From Pandoraea sp. (GTDB lineage: Bacteria; Pseudomonadota; Gammaproteobacteria; Burkholderiales; Burkholderiaceae): a stretch of 38,728 nucleotides of DNA. The DNA is taken from NCBI GenBank assembly GCA_031291335.1, contig JARLJF010000030.1, positions 1 through 38,728 on the forward strand, written 5' to 3'. Of this stretch, positions 1 to 7,149 are shown piece by piece. Under the pieces are notes generated by a model. The model was not told the origin of the DNA, did no database searches, and saw nothing but the letters and a program-made list of their open reading frames with translations. Within the stretch, counting starts at the first letter, position 1. Each line of letters begins with the position of its first letter. Made by a program: the position numbers and the translations under genes.

Positions 1-702
1 GTCGGCCAGAAGGTGCCTATCCTCAAGTCTGTGAGCTATCCACGCGGTGGCGGTGAGCCGGTGCAGTCGGTCGAGTACCACTCGTCAGGCGTCATCTTCG
101 AGTTGTCCCCAACTGTCAAAGACCGAATCATCGATCTGCGCGTCACACAGCAGATCAGTGACTTCGTGAAGACGACAACCGGCGTGAACAACTCGCCAAC
201 GCTCAACACACGCGAAGTCAGTACTGAAATCAGCCTGCACGACGGCGACGTGATCCTTATGGGTGGACTCACGACCAACAAAAGCACCGACAACCGCACG
301 GGCTTGGCCTTCCTGCCGCGCTTTCTCGACAGCCATAGCGACGCCACGTCGAACACCGAAATCCTGTTGATGCTCCAGGTCGAGCGAGTGAGGGAGTCTA
401 GCGTCGGGAGTGTCGGCGCCGATGCCGGAGCCGAGAGTGGCTACGAGCCGAACCGCGAAGTTGGGGCCGATGACGCGCGACTCAGCGCGCCCCGCGGGAC
501 CGAGCAGCGGGTAGTACCGCCGACGTCGGCCGAAGCCGCACCGTTGACCGCACATCCCCTCACTGAAAACCGCTTTGCCGTCAGTCCTGTGCGTGAAGTG
601 GCGCTGACGTCAGAGAGGGCGACGCGCCGTGCCGCCCCCGCCGCCCGCAGGGTCGAGGACGGCGGGGGCGCGCGAAGCGCGCCCCTATATTTATATCAGT
701 AA
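1..702 (+). CDS. Filamentous-phage-type secretin, C-terminal part (5' end outside window)
   Basis: The frame is open from base 1 (V-G-Q-K-V-P-I) and ends at 702, so the gene is cut by the left edge. The visible part is the conserved end of the secretin domain: a strand pair ending in FELSPTV, the IDLRVTQQISDF segment, then SPTLNTREVST and DGDVILMGGL. This is the outer-membrane pore family of pIV, GspD and PilQ. Followed at once by a rolling-circle initiator, it fits the pIV/Zot-linked secretin through which inovirus virions leave the cell. After the domain ends near QVERV, about 110 residues of low-complexity Ala/Arg/Glu/Pro sequence follow, whose last codons run through a GC-rich hairpin. 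That tail is unusual and may be phage non-coding DNA read through. The secretin family is clear; the inovirus assignment rests on the neighbours. Confidence 0.85.
   Translation, partial: VGQKVPILKSVSYPRGGGEPVQSVEYHSSGVIFELSPTVKDRIIDLRVTQQISDFVKTTTGVNNSPTLNTREVSTEISLHDGDVILMGGLTTNKSTDNRTGLAFLPRFLDSHSDATSNTEILLMLQVERVRESSVGSVGADAGAESGYEPNREVGADDARLSAPRGTEQRVVPPTSAEAAPLTAHPLTENRFAVSPVREVALTSERATRRAAPAARRVEDGGGARSAPLYLYQ
665..685. repeat. Perfect 9-bp GC hairpin at the secretin 3' end
   Basis: GGGGCGCGC (665-673), loop GAA, and GCGCGCCCC (677-685) form a perfect stem inside the last codons of the secretin frame, followed by an AT-rich run (TATATTTATAT). In filamentous phages this strand interval between the secretin and rep genes usually holds the replication origin or packaging hairpin. 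It could also act as a terminator. The stem is visible; the role is inferred. Confidence 0.6.
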
Positions 703-828
703 CACTTAACGTACAAACACCCGGCAAGGCCCGCCGGCAAAGGCAAGAGCATTCCCCCCGAAAAAAGAAGGCCCCGACCGCTGCAACGGTTCGAGGCCTG
801 TACATCAACACGACAATCAGGAGTTGCC
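703..828 (+). other. Phage intergenic region with a second imperfect hairpin (770-798)
   Basis: No gene fits here. An imperfect stem (GGCC 770-773 with 795-798, CGA 775-777 with 791-793, CCG 778-780 with 787-789) lies 30 bases before the rep start. A GGAG ribosome site stands just ahead of the rep ATG. Together with the hairpin at 665-685 this is the best candidate in view for an inovirus origin region, but I see no nick site I can name. Confidence 0.4.
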
Positions 829-1605
829 ATGCTTGAAACCAGTGTAAGTGATTATCCCTTCCGTCGCGAGTACGTCATCGGTGGCCGGGACTTCGGAGAC
901 GGAGTGCTTGAGATCGTCGTTACGCAGTTTGACCGCTACATGCGGGCACAGCAGCTTCACATGATGCCTAAGGCGAAGCGCGGCGAGTCAGAGAAGAAGG
1001 AGGACAACCGCCTTGTGGCAGCCAAGCGGGCTAAACGGCAGGTCAGATTGCGCTGCAAGGCCATGCATGCGGATCGCATGATCACGCTGACGTACCGGGA
1101 GAACATGCAGGACAAGGAACGCCTCAAGCGTGACTATGACAAGCTGCGGCGTCGTTTGGCGAAGCTTGTCGACTTCCAATATATCGCCGTCCCCGAACGC
1201 CAGAAGCGCGGTGCGTGGCATTTACACATCGCCGTGAAGGGACGCCAGAACTACCGGGTGTTGCGCGCGATCTGGATTTCAATCGTCGGGGACGACAACG
1301 GCTACGTCCGCGTTTCCAACCCGTTCCGTCAAAAAGGGTTACGCCACAAGCTGGCCGCGAATCTGAGCAAGTACATCACGAAGGACTTCGCCGAACACAC
1401 GATGAACGAGAAGCGCTATTGGACCAGCAGAGGAATCGAGGTTCCCGAGCGGCATCCTATCGCCCACATTCTTAACGACGAACCCGAAAAAGCCATCGTT
1501 ACCGCGTTCGAAGCGGCGGAGGCGTGGGGCGCGTGCTTGGATGACTGTCAGGTGTTCTGGGACGACTGGCAGGGGTGTTTGTGGCTAGCTACCCGCGAAA
1601 CATGA
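829..1605 (+). CDS. Rolling-circle replication initiator (HUH endonuclease, inovirus type)
   Basis: The protein has 258 residues. The motifs expected of an HUH relaxase-like initiator occur in order: motif I MITLTYR (84-90), the metal-binding HUH pair WHLHIA (H131, H133), and a catalytic tyrosine in SKYITKDF (Y182, with K185 in the usual YxxK spacing). Such enzymes nick the plus origin of the double-stranded phage form and stay linked to the 5' end. The N-terminal third is basic and rich in Lys/Arg, as expected for DNA binding. The start is supported by GGAG about 8 bases upstream. Its place directly after a secretin gene and before an AlpA-like regulator fits the circular gene order of filamentous phages. 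A plasmid initiator of the same fold is the alternative. Confidence 0.82.
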   Translation: MLETSVSDYPFRREYVIGGRDFGDGVLEIVVTQFDRYMRAQQLHMMPKAKRGESEKKEDNRLVAAKRAKRQVRLRCKAMHADRMITLTYRENMQDKERLKRDYDKLRRRLAKLVDFQYIAVPERQKRGAWHLHIAVKGRQNYRVLRAIWISIVGDDNGYVRVSNPFRQKGLRHKLAANLSKYITKDFAEHTMNEKRYWTSRGIEVPERHPIAHILNDEPEKAIVTAFEAAEAWGACLDDCQVFWDDWQGCLWLATRET

Positions 1606-1650
1606 AGCACGCAGTTCCTTTTACTCCACCAACCAAGCCCATAGGTGCAC

Positions 1651-1935
1651 ATGATGCGAGCATCAGCAAATTCAGCTACTCTCTCCAACGCCACACTGCC
1701 GAGTGTCGGTTTCGTCCGATTGCCTCAAGTTCTGGCCGCATTCCCTGTATCCCGGTCTGTTTGGCTCAGGGGAGTAAAGGAAGGACGATTCCCGAAGCCC
1801 GTTCACCTCGGCCCGCGTACTGTGGCATGGCGAGTTGAGGACATCAGGACACTGATCGGCACGGCCTCAGAGGGCGCTTTAGGTGGTGGGGGCATCGCTG
1901 GGGGCATCAGCAAAACCGGATTCAGCGAAGCCTGA
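1651..1935 (+). CDS. AlpA-like excisionase/regulator
   Basis: A 94-residue protein. Residues about 15-70 match the AlpA/MerR-like winged-helix fold: VGFVRLPQVLAAFPVSRSVW, then GRFPKPVHLGPRTVAWRVEDI. AlpA proteins are phage-borne DNA-binding proteins that control excision or integrase expression. A GTG at 1645 would add two residues; the ATG at 1651 is preferred, with only a weak AGG ahead of it. The gene begins 45 bases after rep. Its last 25 residues are Gly/Ile-rich because the reading frame runs through two TGGGGGCATC direct repeats, so the C-terminus may simply be element-end DNA. Confidence 0.72.
   Translation: MMRASANSATLSNATLPSVGFVRLPQVLAAFPVSRSVWLRGVKEGRFPKPVHLGPRTVAWRVEDIRTLIGTASEGALGGGGIAGGISKTGFSEA
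1887..1908 (+). repeat. Pair of TGGGGGCATC direct repeats (arm-site-like)
   Basis: Two exact copies of TGGGGGCATC (1887-1896 and 1899-1908) at a 12-bp period, inside the 3' end of the AlpA-like gene. The same motif returns at 2128-2177. Paired short repeats of this kind near element ends resemble arm-type binding sites of tyrosine recombinases. That role is inferred; no integrase gene is visible. Confidence 0.6.
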
Positions 1936-2035
1936 TGCCATAAGGCTTGCAGCGGGTTATTAGGTTCTTCTCTCCGCACCAGCGACTTCCACAGTCCCTG
2001 GTTATGCAAGCAAGACCTAGTCCTTGGTAGTCAGC

Positions 2036-2070
2036 AAAAAAGCCGCCCGAATATATCGCGCGGCTTTTTT
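2036..2070. terminator. Bidirectional intrinsic terminator
   Basis: AAAAAAGCCGC (2036-2046) pairs with GCGGCTTTTTT (2060-2070). The T-run on the plus strand suits termination after the AlpA-like gene. The A-run on the left gives a T-run on the minus strand. Confidence 0.8.
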
Positions 2071-2127
2071 GTTTTTGTCGTCTGGAAAACGTGCGCGTCT
2101 AGCGAACGGCCATCAAGCGAATGAAGT

Positions 2128-2177
2128 TGGGGGCATATCTGGGGGCATATTCGCAGCGCCTCGCGTCGATGCCCCCA
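2128..2177. repeat. Further TGGGGGCAT boxes: direct pair plus an inverted copy
   Basis: TGGGGGCATA occurs at 2128-2137 and 2140-2149, again at a 12-bp period. An inverted copy, GATGCCCCCA, lies at 2168-2177. With the pair at 1887-1908 this makes five copies in 290 bp at the boundary between the phage-like block and chromosomal-type genes. This is probably the integration end (attachment region) of a mobile element. Confidence 0.55.
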
Positions 2178-2194
2178 AAACGGCCAATTGGCCG
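2177..2194 (-). terminator. Terminator of the DUF1415 gene
   Basis: CGGCCAATTGGCCG (2181-2194) is a perfect palindrome with an AATT loop. On the minus strand it is followed directly by TTTT. It starts 8 bases beyond the stop of the DUF1415 gene. Confidence 0.65.
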
Positions 2195-2201
2195 GTCAAC
2201 G

Positions 2202-2996
2202 TCACTTCCCCGCCTTACCTCCCTCCTCGTCAGCACCGTCCATCGCGTTGTCGTTCGCGCCGTCTTCATCTTCCGCCGGCTGCGCCATCCACGCGTGATA
2301 GCCCGCCACGCCCATCTCGCGCATGAGAGCCTCGTTGCGCTCGAAGATTGTCTCCGCTTCCGGAAACGCCTCCACCGCGCGATCGATGCTCGACTCGCGC
2401 AAGAGATGCAGGATCGGATACGGCGAACGGTTCGTGTAGTTCTCCGCGTCGTCCGGGGCCGTGCCTTCGAACTGATAATCCGGATGGAAACTCGCGATCT
2501 GCAACTCGCCTTCGAGTTGCAATTGTTTGAGCATGCGCTCCGCGAAAAACAGGGCGTCGTTGTACTCGTGAAAATCGAGCAGCGCATGCGGTAGGATCAG
2601 CAGTGTGGTGTCGACGGCCTGCGCATCAGTCTCCGCCAACCACTGCAACTCGCGCTCCAGATCAAGCAGCGCACCTTCCATATCGCGCGCCGTACTCACG
2701 ACATAGCGAATCTGATCCTTGACGTGTACCGCCTTCGCGAACGGGCAAAGATTCAGCCCGATGACCGCTCGAGTCAGCCAATGACGCGTCGCCGCGATCA
2801 CGGCCTCATGATCCTGACTCTCCGACGATTGTGGCGTGACATCAGACACTGGGAAGGTTTTCTCCGGCATACAAAAACGTGGTGATGAATCGTGAATACC
2901 GCATTGTAATTCGCCATTGATGCGCATCGACATGCTCGCCATCGATAGCCTCAGGGCGCGAATGCCAAAACCGGCCATCGGTATTTGCGCAACCAT
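2202..2996 (-). CDS. DUF1415 family protein
   Basis: The core (from about residue 55) reads AVIAATRHWLTRAVIGLNLCPFAKAVH, then RELQWLAETDAQAVDTTLLI, LDFHEYNDALFFAERML, FHPDYQFEGT and NRSPYPILHLLRE. This is the DUF1415 pattern, with conserved LNLCPFA and NRSPYP motifs; the function is unknown. The acidic C-terminal tail (EDEDGANDNAMDG) is extra. Two starts compete. The ATG at 2996 has a near-perfect ribosome site (AAAGGAGGTG, 3001-3010) 6 bases upstream and gives 264 residues. The internal ATG at 2870 gives 222 residues, closer to the usual family length, but has no visible ribosome site. The longer form is listed on sequence evidence; the first 42 residues lack family features. Confidence 0.83.
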   Translation of the reverse strand: MVAQIPMAGFGIRALRLSMASMSMRINGELQCGIHDSSPRFCMPEKTFPVSDVTPQSSESQDHEAVIAATRHWLTRAVIGLNLCPFAKAVHVKDQIRYVVSTARDMEGALLDLERELQWLAETDAQAVDTTLLILPHALLDFHEYNDALFFAERMLKQLQLEGELQIASFHPDYQFEGTAPDDAENYTNRSPYPILHLLRESSIDRAVEAFPEAETIFERNEALMREMGVAGYHAWMAQPAEDEDGANDNAMDGADEEGGKAGK

Positions 2997-3022
2997 GCGG
3001 CACCTCCTTTACCCAAACCCTC

Positions 3023-4795
3023 ATGCCTCTATCACCTGTTGCGTCGCAGTCCCCTTTCTCGGCACCCGCCTATCTGGCGAACACTCCCCCAGGCCCCACA
3101 TCCGGTGCCTCTCCGAACGGCTCGGCTACCGGCGATTCCCAGACCGCCTTCGCCGACATGACGCTCGAGCGACTTCTCGTCGCCAAACAGGATCAACAGT
3201 GCTCGTCCAAGCAAGTCTGGGAGACGTTGATGAGCCTGACTACCGCGGCGGGCCGCGAACTGCTGGACAGTTGCCGGATCGCGAACCCGTTGGGCGCCAA
3301 GGATTTGGCTTTCAAGATGGCCACGCTCTTCTGCAGCTCGGCGCAGGAACGCACGATCGCGAGACTCGACGACGCGGGCATCTTCATCAACCCGAAACGA
3401 CGCGAACATCTGAGCCCCGACGACCTGGCCCTGCTGCTGAGCGACGAAGGATTGCAGCTTTGGCTCCGGTTTGCGGCATCGCCCCCGGCCTACCTCTCCG
3501 TGTTTGTCGATTTGATTCTGAACGAGACGCCAGACACCCAACTGGCAGTATCGCTCGCGTCAGCACTGCGCATGCTGGTCATCAGCGGACGCGATGCGAC
3601 CAACAATGTCGCCGCGTCGGAAGTCCTGGGCAGCTTCCATCCCCCGCTCTCCCACTTGTGCAGTCAAGTCGCACCGGAATGGCTGCCGTCATTGCTGGAA
3701 TACGGCAGCGACCCCAATCAGGTGACGGCGCGCGGCATTCCGCTAGTGGCAACTGCCATGGCGGCGCAAGCCGAGCGCGTCCACCTGGAGGGGCATGACC
3801 TGCTCATCCCGCATATGTCCCTGCATCAACTGGGCACCCTGCTCCGATCCCACGGCGCCCACCTGTCCCAGCACACCCCAACGGGCGCTCCCCCCGTCGT
3901 GCTACTCGCACTCAACGGCTACTGCGCCGCGGCAGAAACGCTGCTCGCGGTCGGCGCAGGCTGCAATAGCGTCGAAGACAGTGGCAACGGCAACACGCTC
4001 ATGCACTATCTCGCGGCCGCCACGCACCTCAAGCAGCACTCCTTCACCGCCTTCCTCCTGCTCACCCTCACGTTACGCTTCGGGGGCGATCCCGACCTCC
4101 CGAACCAACAAGGGGTGACGGCATGCTCTCTGCTCCCCGCGAGCCTCACCCAATACCTTCGTCTGAGTCAGACGATGATCGCGCAGGCCCGCGAACAGGC
4201 AAAGCACCGCATCTCCGCGCCCATGCCACAGCAGGAAAATCCCCCCCTCGACAATGTCCCTCCCTTCGTCGCCGCCATCGCCGTGCAAGCGCGTCGACTG
4301 TTCGAACGAGGGCACGACCCGCTACTTCCGCACGAATCACTCTTTCAGTTGGGCGCGTCGTTCCAGCGCGGCGGCGTGGATCTGGGACAACGCCATCCCG
4401 ACGGTACGCCGCCCGTACTCTGGCTGACGCTGCGCGGATATTGCGGCGCAGCGGAAGTGCTGCTCGCGCTGAACCCCAATGCCAACACACCGGCCCCCGG
4501 GGGCAATACCCTCATGCACGCCATGGCGATCGCCAGCCGCATGCCTGAGGACACCGCACTCGCCGACTACATGCTCACGACGCTGTTGCGCTACGGCGGC
4601 AATCCCACGCTAACCAACCAGGCGGGTCATACGGCACTCTCCTGTCTGCCCTCGAATCGCAGCCGATTCGTGCGCGCCGGCTTCGCCTTCATCACCAGCA
4701 CCCGCACCAGCGCAGATCAAACGGTCACCCGCCGGCGCCAATCCTTCGCATCGCCGTTCGGCGAACCCGTGCGACATTCGGTCGCATTCTTATAA
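3023..4795 (+). CDS. Ankyrin-like repeat protein with an internal duplication
   Basis: A 590-residue protein with no transmembrane segment. The first 45 residues are rich in Ser, Pro, Ala and Thr. Residues about 50-230 are helical with no recognised family. Two homologous modules of about 140 residues follow (about 240-380 and 413-550). They share GHDxLxPHxSLxQLG, a GxPPVxxLxLxGYCxAAExLLA segment, GNTLMH and RxGGxPxLxNQxGxTAxS. GNTLMH, the xAAExLLA helix and NQxGxTA are ankyrin-type signatures, so this is a divergent ankyrin-like solenoid for protein binding. No ribosome site is visible before 3023, so the start is uncertain. Its stop codon lies inside an NsrR-type box of the next gene. A secreted effector is conceivable from the Ser/Pro-rich N-terminus, but nothing here proves it. 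Confidence 0.75.
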   Translation: MPLSPVASQSPFSAPAYLANTPPGPTSGASPNGSATGDSQTAFADMTLERLLVAKQDQQCSSKQVWETLMSLTTAAGRELLDSCRIANPLGAKDLAFKMATLFCSSAQERTIARLDDAGIFINPKRREHLSPDDLALLLSDEGLQLWLRFAASPPAYLSVFVDLILNETPDTQLAVSLASALRMLVISGRDATNNVAASEVLGSFHPPLSHLCSQVAPEWLPSLLEYGSDPNQVTARGIPLVATAMAAQAERVHLEGHDLLIPHMSLHQLGTLLRSHGAHLSQHTPTGAPPVVLLALNGYCAAAETLLAVGAGCNSVEDSGNGNTLMHYLAAATHLKQHSFTAFLLLTLTLRFGGDPDLPNQQGVTACSLLPASLTQYLRLSQTMIAQAREQAKHRISAPMPQQENPPLDNVPPFVAAIAVQARRLFERGHDPLLPHESLFQLGASFQRGGVDLGQRHPDGTPPVLWLTLRGYCGAAEVLLALNPNANTPAPGGNTLMHAMAIASRMPEDTALADYMLTTLLRYGGNPTLTNQAGHTALSCLPSNRSRFVRAGFAFITSTRTSADQTVTRRRQSFASPFGEPVRHSVAFL

Positions 4796-4821
4796 CATGC
4801 ATTTTATTTACATCTTATAAT
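4794..4821 (+). promoter_or_regulatory. NsrR-type operator 1 with a perfect -10 (TATAAT)
   Basis: A 23-bp box (4794-4816) has half-sites AACATGCATTT and ATTTACATCTT around a central T, close to the NsrR pattern AAGATGCATTT-N-AAATGCATCTT. It runs into TATAAT (4816-4821), a consensus -10. NsrR is the nitric-oxide-sensing repressor of hmp in many proteobacteria. The box overlaps the stop codon of the ankyrin-like gene. Confidence 0.75.
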
Positions 4822-4951
4822 GGCGTCACCGGTCCCCCGAATTTGTTGTCGTGGGGTGAGCCCTTGGGCGCCGGCGACCGAACACCACACCGCGAATCTC
4901 CGCACGCCCGGATCGCGCGGTACCCACGAAACACTCACAGGCGCGCCCAAA

Positions 4952-4979
4952 AAGATGCATTTTATTTGCATCTTATAAA
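4952..4979 (+). promoter_or_regulatory. NsrR-type operator 2, next to the hmp start
   Basis: The half-sites are AAGATGCATTT and ATTTGCATCTT (4952-4974), a better match than operator 1, followed by TATAAA (4974-4979). It lies 20 bases before the hmp ATG, overlapping the expected leader. The start-to-start distance to operator 1 is 158 bp. No second gene lies between the two boxes (4822-4951). Confidence 0.78.
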
Positions 4980-4994
4980 TTCAGGAGTCTTGCC

Positions 4995-6197
4995 ATGCTT
5001 TCCGCCGCTTCCCGCCCCTACATCGACGCCAGCGTTCCTGTGCTTCGCGAACACGGTCTTGCGATCACGCGCCACTTCTACGCGAGCATGTTCGAAGCCC
5101 ATCCTGAGCTGCGCAATCTCTTCAATATGGGGAATCAGGCCAGCGGTGCGCAGCAACAGTCGCTCGCGTCGGCCGTGTTCGCGTACGCCGCGAACATCGA
5201 CAACGCTGCGGCGCTCGGCCCGGTGCTCGAGCGTATCGTGCACAAGCACGTCTCGGTCGGCATCACGCCGTCGCATTACCCGATCGTCGGCCGCTATCTG
5301 CTACGCGCCATCAAGGACGTTCTGGGAGACGCCGCCACGCCGGAATTGATCGCCGCATGGGACGAAGCCTACTGGCTGCTTGCCGGTGAACTGATCGCCG
5401 CCGAGGCACGCCTGTCGGAGCGCACGCAAGCGCCACTGGGTGCGCTGCGCGAACTGGTCGTGGCCGACGTGGACCGCGAAACGGAGCACATCGTCTCCTT
5501 CTATCTGCGCACGCCCGAAGGCGTCTCGCCGGGCGAGTTCGCACCCGGACAATACGTGAGCGTCCTGGTCACGCTGCCCGACGGTCTGCAACAACGCCGC
5601 CAGTACAGTCTGTCCGACGCTCCCGATGCACCGCACTGGCGCATTACCGTCAAGCGCGAAGACGCCGACGACGCGAAGCCCGCCGGTCAGATTTCGAACT
5701 GGCTGCATGCCAACCTGAAGGCCGGCGATCGCATTCTCGTGAGCCCCCCGTATGGCGAATTCACCACGCAGCTCGACGCGGCACACCCGCTCGTGCTGCT
5801 CAGCGCCGGCGTCGGCATCACGCCGATGATGTCGGTGCTCGCCGCGCTGGCCGCCAACGGTTCGCGCCGCGAGATTCTGTTCGCCCATGCCGCCCGCGAA
5901 GTCTCACACGTCGCACTGCGCCGTCATCTGTCCTTCGCTGCCACGCAACTGCCTCGTCTGCGCGTGGCAACGTTCCTCGAGACGCCGCAAGGCAGCGAGC
6001 GCGAAAGCACCGGTGACACGTTCGCCGGTCGCATGGACATTTCGCGTCTTGCACTGCCCGCCAATGCCGACTACCTGCTTTGCGGCCCGGTGCCGTTCAT
6101 GCAGACGCAATGGCGCGCCCTGCGCGACGCCGGTGTCCCCGCCGAGCGTCTGCACCGCGAAGTCTTCGGTCCCGACGCCCTCGATCACCTGCTCTGA
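4995..6197 (+). CDS. hmp: Flavohemoglobin (nitric oxide dioxygenase)
   Basis: A 400-residue protein, the normal Hmp length. The globin domain (1-140) carries the distal Tyr29 (HFYASMF), Gln53 and the proximal heme ligand His85 (HKHVSV) at the same positions as E. coli Hmp. The FAD-binding domain follows (about 150-260), with the flavin motif RQYSLSDAP. The NAD domain (about 265-400) has GVGITPMMSVL and ends in a typical FGPDAL tail. The enzyme oxidises NO to nitrate in the cytoplasm using NAD(P)H and oxygen. An AGGAG site lies about 7 bases before the ATG. Two NsrR-type boxes upstream indicate induction by NO. The gene appears monocistronic, with a strong terminator 21 bases after its stop. 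Confidence 0.97.
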   Translation: MLSAASRPYIDASVPVLREHGLAITRHFYASMFEAHPELRNLFNMGNQASGAQQQSLASAVFAYAANIDNAAALGPVLERIVHKHVSVGITPSHYPIVGRYLLRAIKDVLGDAATPELIAAWDEAYWLLAGELIAAEARLSERTQAPLGALRELVVADVDRETEHIVSFYLRTPEGVSPGEFAPGQYVSVLVTLPDGLQQRRQYSLSDAPDAPHWRITVKREDADDAKPAGQISNWLHANLKAGDRILVSPPYGEFTTQLDAAHPLVLLSAGVGITPMMSVLAALAANGSRREILFAHAAREVSHVALRRHLSFAATQLPRLRVATFLETPQGSERESTGDTFAGRMDISRLALPANADYLLCGPVPFMQTQWRALRDAGVPAERLHREVFGPDALDHLL

Positions 6198-6218
6198 CTC
6201 GTCAGTGCGGTAAACGGC

Positions 6219-6244
6219 ACAAGGCCCCCGAGCGGGGGCCTTGT
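6219..6244 (+). terminator. hmp terminator
   Basis: ACAAGGCCCCC (6219-6229), loop GAGC, GGGGGCCTTGT (6234-6244): a perfect 11-bp stem just after hmp. The T-run after it is short. Confidence 0.75.
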
Positions 6245-6314
6245 CATCAGTGAAATCTCAGAAACGTCTGAATCTCACGCTCGCTCGATGCAGCACCGGC
6301 GTCGCTCAAGCCCG

Positions 6315-7142
6315 TCAGTCGATCAAGGCGCCCGAGGCGTCATAGAACGGATGCGAGCCGCCGGCATCGTCCACGAAGGCGAGATGCGAGACCAATCCGG
6401 TCTCGGGCGTGAACCGGTGCAGTTGGAACGACGGCGGATCGAGTACCCATGCCGACGGCCCGCCCTCACGCAGATCGAGCGCCACCTGATGCGCCGGTGA
6501 CGGGCACACGCTCGCGACGGTACCCGCGAAGCGCGTGTGAATCGGCCGGTGCACGTGACCGCAAATTACCCGTTCGACGTTGTCGAAGCGGCGCACGATG
6601 GCCGCAAGCTTAGCGGCATCCTTGGCGTCGAGCGCCTGAATGTCCATGTGCTCGATACCGCAGGCAAACGGCGGATGATGCATGGCGATCACGGTCGGCG
6701 TGGCGGTATCGCTCGCGAGCGTTGCCTCCAGCCATGCCAGACGTTCGTCGCACAACTTGCCGCCACCGTTGGGCGGGTCTTGCGTATCGAGCGCCACAAG
6801 TCGCAGCGGTCCGAACATCGCCGTGTATTGCACGAACCCACCCGGCTTGCCGAGATACGTGTGCTCCGGAAACACCTCGCGCAACGCGTCGCGCCCGTCG
6901 TGATTACCGATCACGAGGTAGTACGGAATTTGCAGCGGCGTGAGCAGCCGACGCAGGTGTTCGTATTCCTCGCGGGCACCGAAATCGACCAGATCACCGG
7001 TCAGCACGACGAAGTCGGGACGCGGCACCAGCGTGTTCAGACGCGCCACGCAGCGTTCGAGATAGGCGGCGGTATCCACGCGCCGATAGGCCAGCTTGCC
7101 GGGCCGTTTGATGTGAAGGTCGCTGATTTGCGCGAACAGCAT
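6315..7142 (-). CDS. Metallophosphodiesterase (CpdA/GpdQ-like class III)
   Basis: A 275-residue calcineurin-like phosphoesterase. All metal-binding motifs are present in order: QISDLHI (D-x-H), LTGDLVDFG, VIGNHDGR, AMHHPPF and CGHVHR. The enzyme family hydrolyses phosphodiesters such as cAMP or glycerophosphodiesters with a di-metal centre. The ATG at 7142 (MLFAQISDLH) is the family-like start; an in-frame ATG at 7172 would overlap the upstream ATPase gene. The stop of that ATPase gene lies 8 bases before this start, so it is the last gene of the importer operon. The context suggests that an imported phosphodiester or phosphonate-like compound is cleaved here. The substrate is not determined by sequence. 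Confidence 0.88.
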   Translation of the reverse strand: MLFAQISDLHIKRPGKLAYRRVDTAAYLERCVARLNTLVPRPDFVVLTGDLVDFGAREEYEHLRRLLTPLQIPYYLVIGNHDGRDALREVFPEHTYLGKPGGFVQYTAMFGPLRLVALDTQDPPNGGGKLCDERLAWLEATLASDTATPTVIAMHHPPFACGIEHMDIQALDAKDAAKLAAIVRRFDNVERVICGHVHRPIHTRFAGTVASVCPSPAHQVALDLREGGPSAWVLDPPSFQLHRFTPETGLVSHLAFVDDAGGSHPFYDASGALID

Positions 7143-7149
7143 GAGCGGA

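Noticed and set aside
1950..1990. A stretch resembling a tRNA 3' end (GGTTCTTCTCTCCGCACCA) that could be a tRNA attachment site
   Set aside because: No T-arm consensus, no pairing acceptor strand and no cloverleaf upstream; it may be a chance likeness.
1..2200. A XerCD dif site as the inovirus integration point
   Set aside because: No dif-like 28-mer with the usual XerC/XerD half-sites was seen in the visible part.
4822..4951. A small gene between the two NsrR-type boxes
   Set aside because: The only open frames lack a ribosome site and run through the second box into hmp in another frame.
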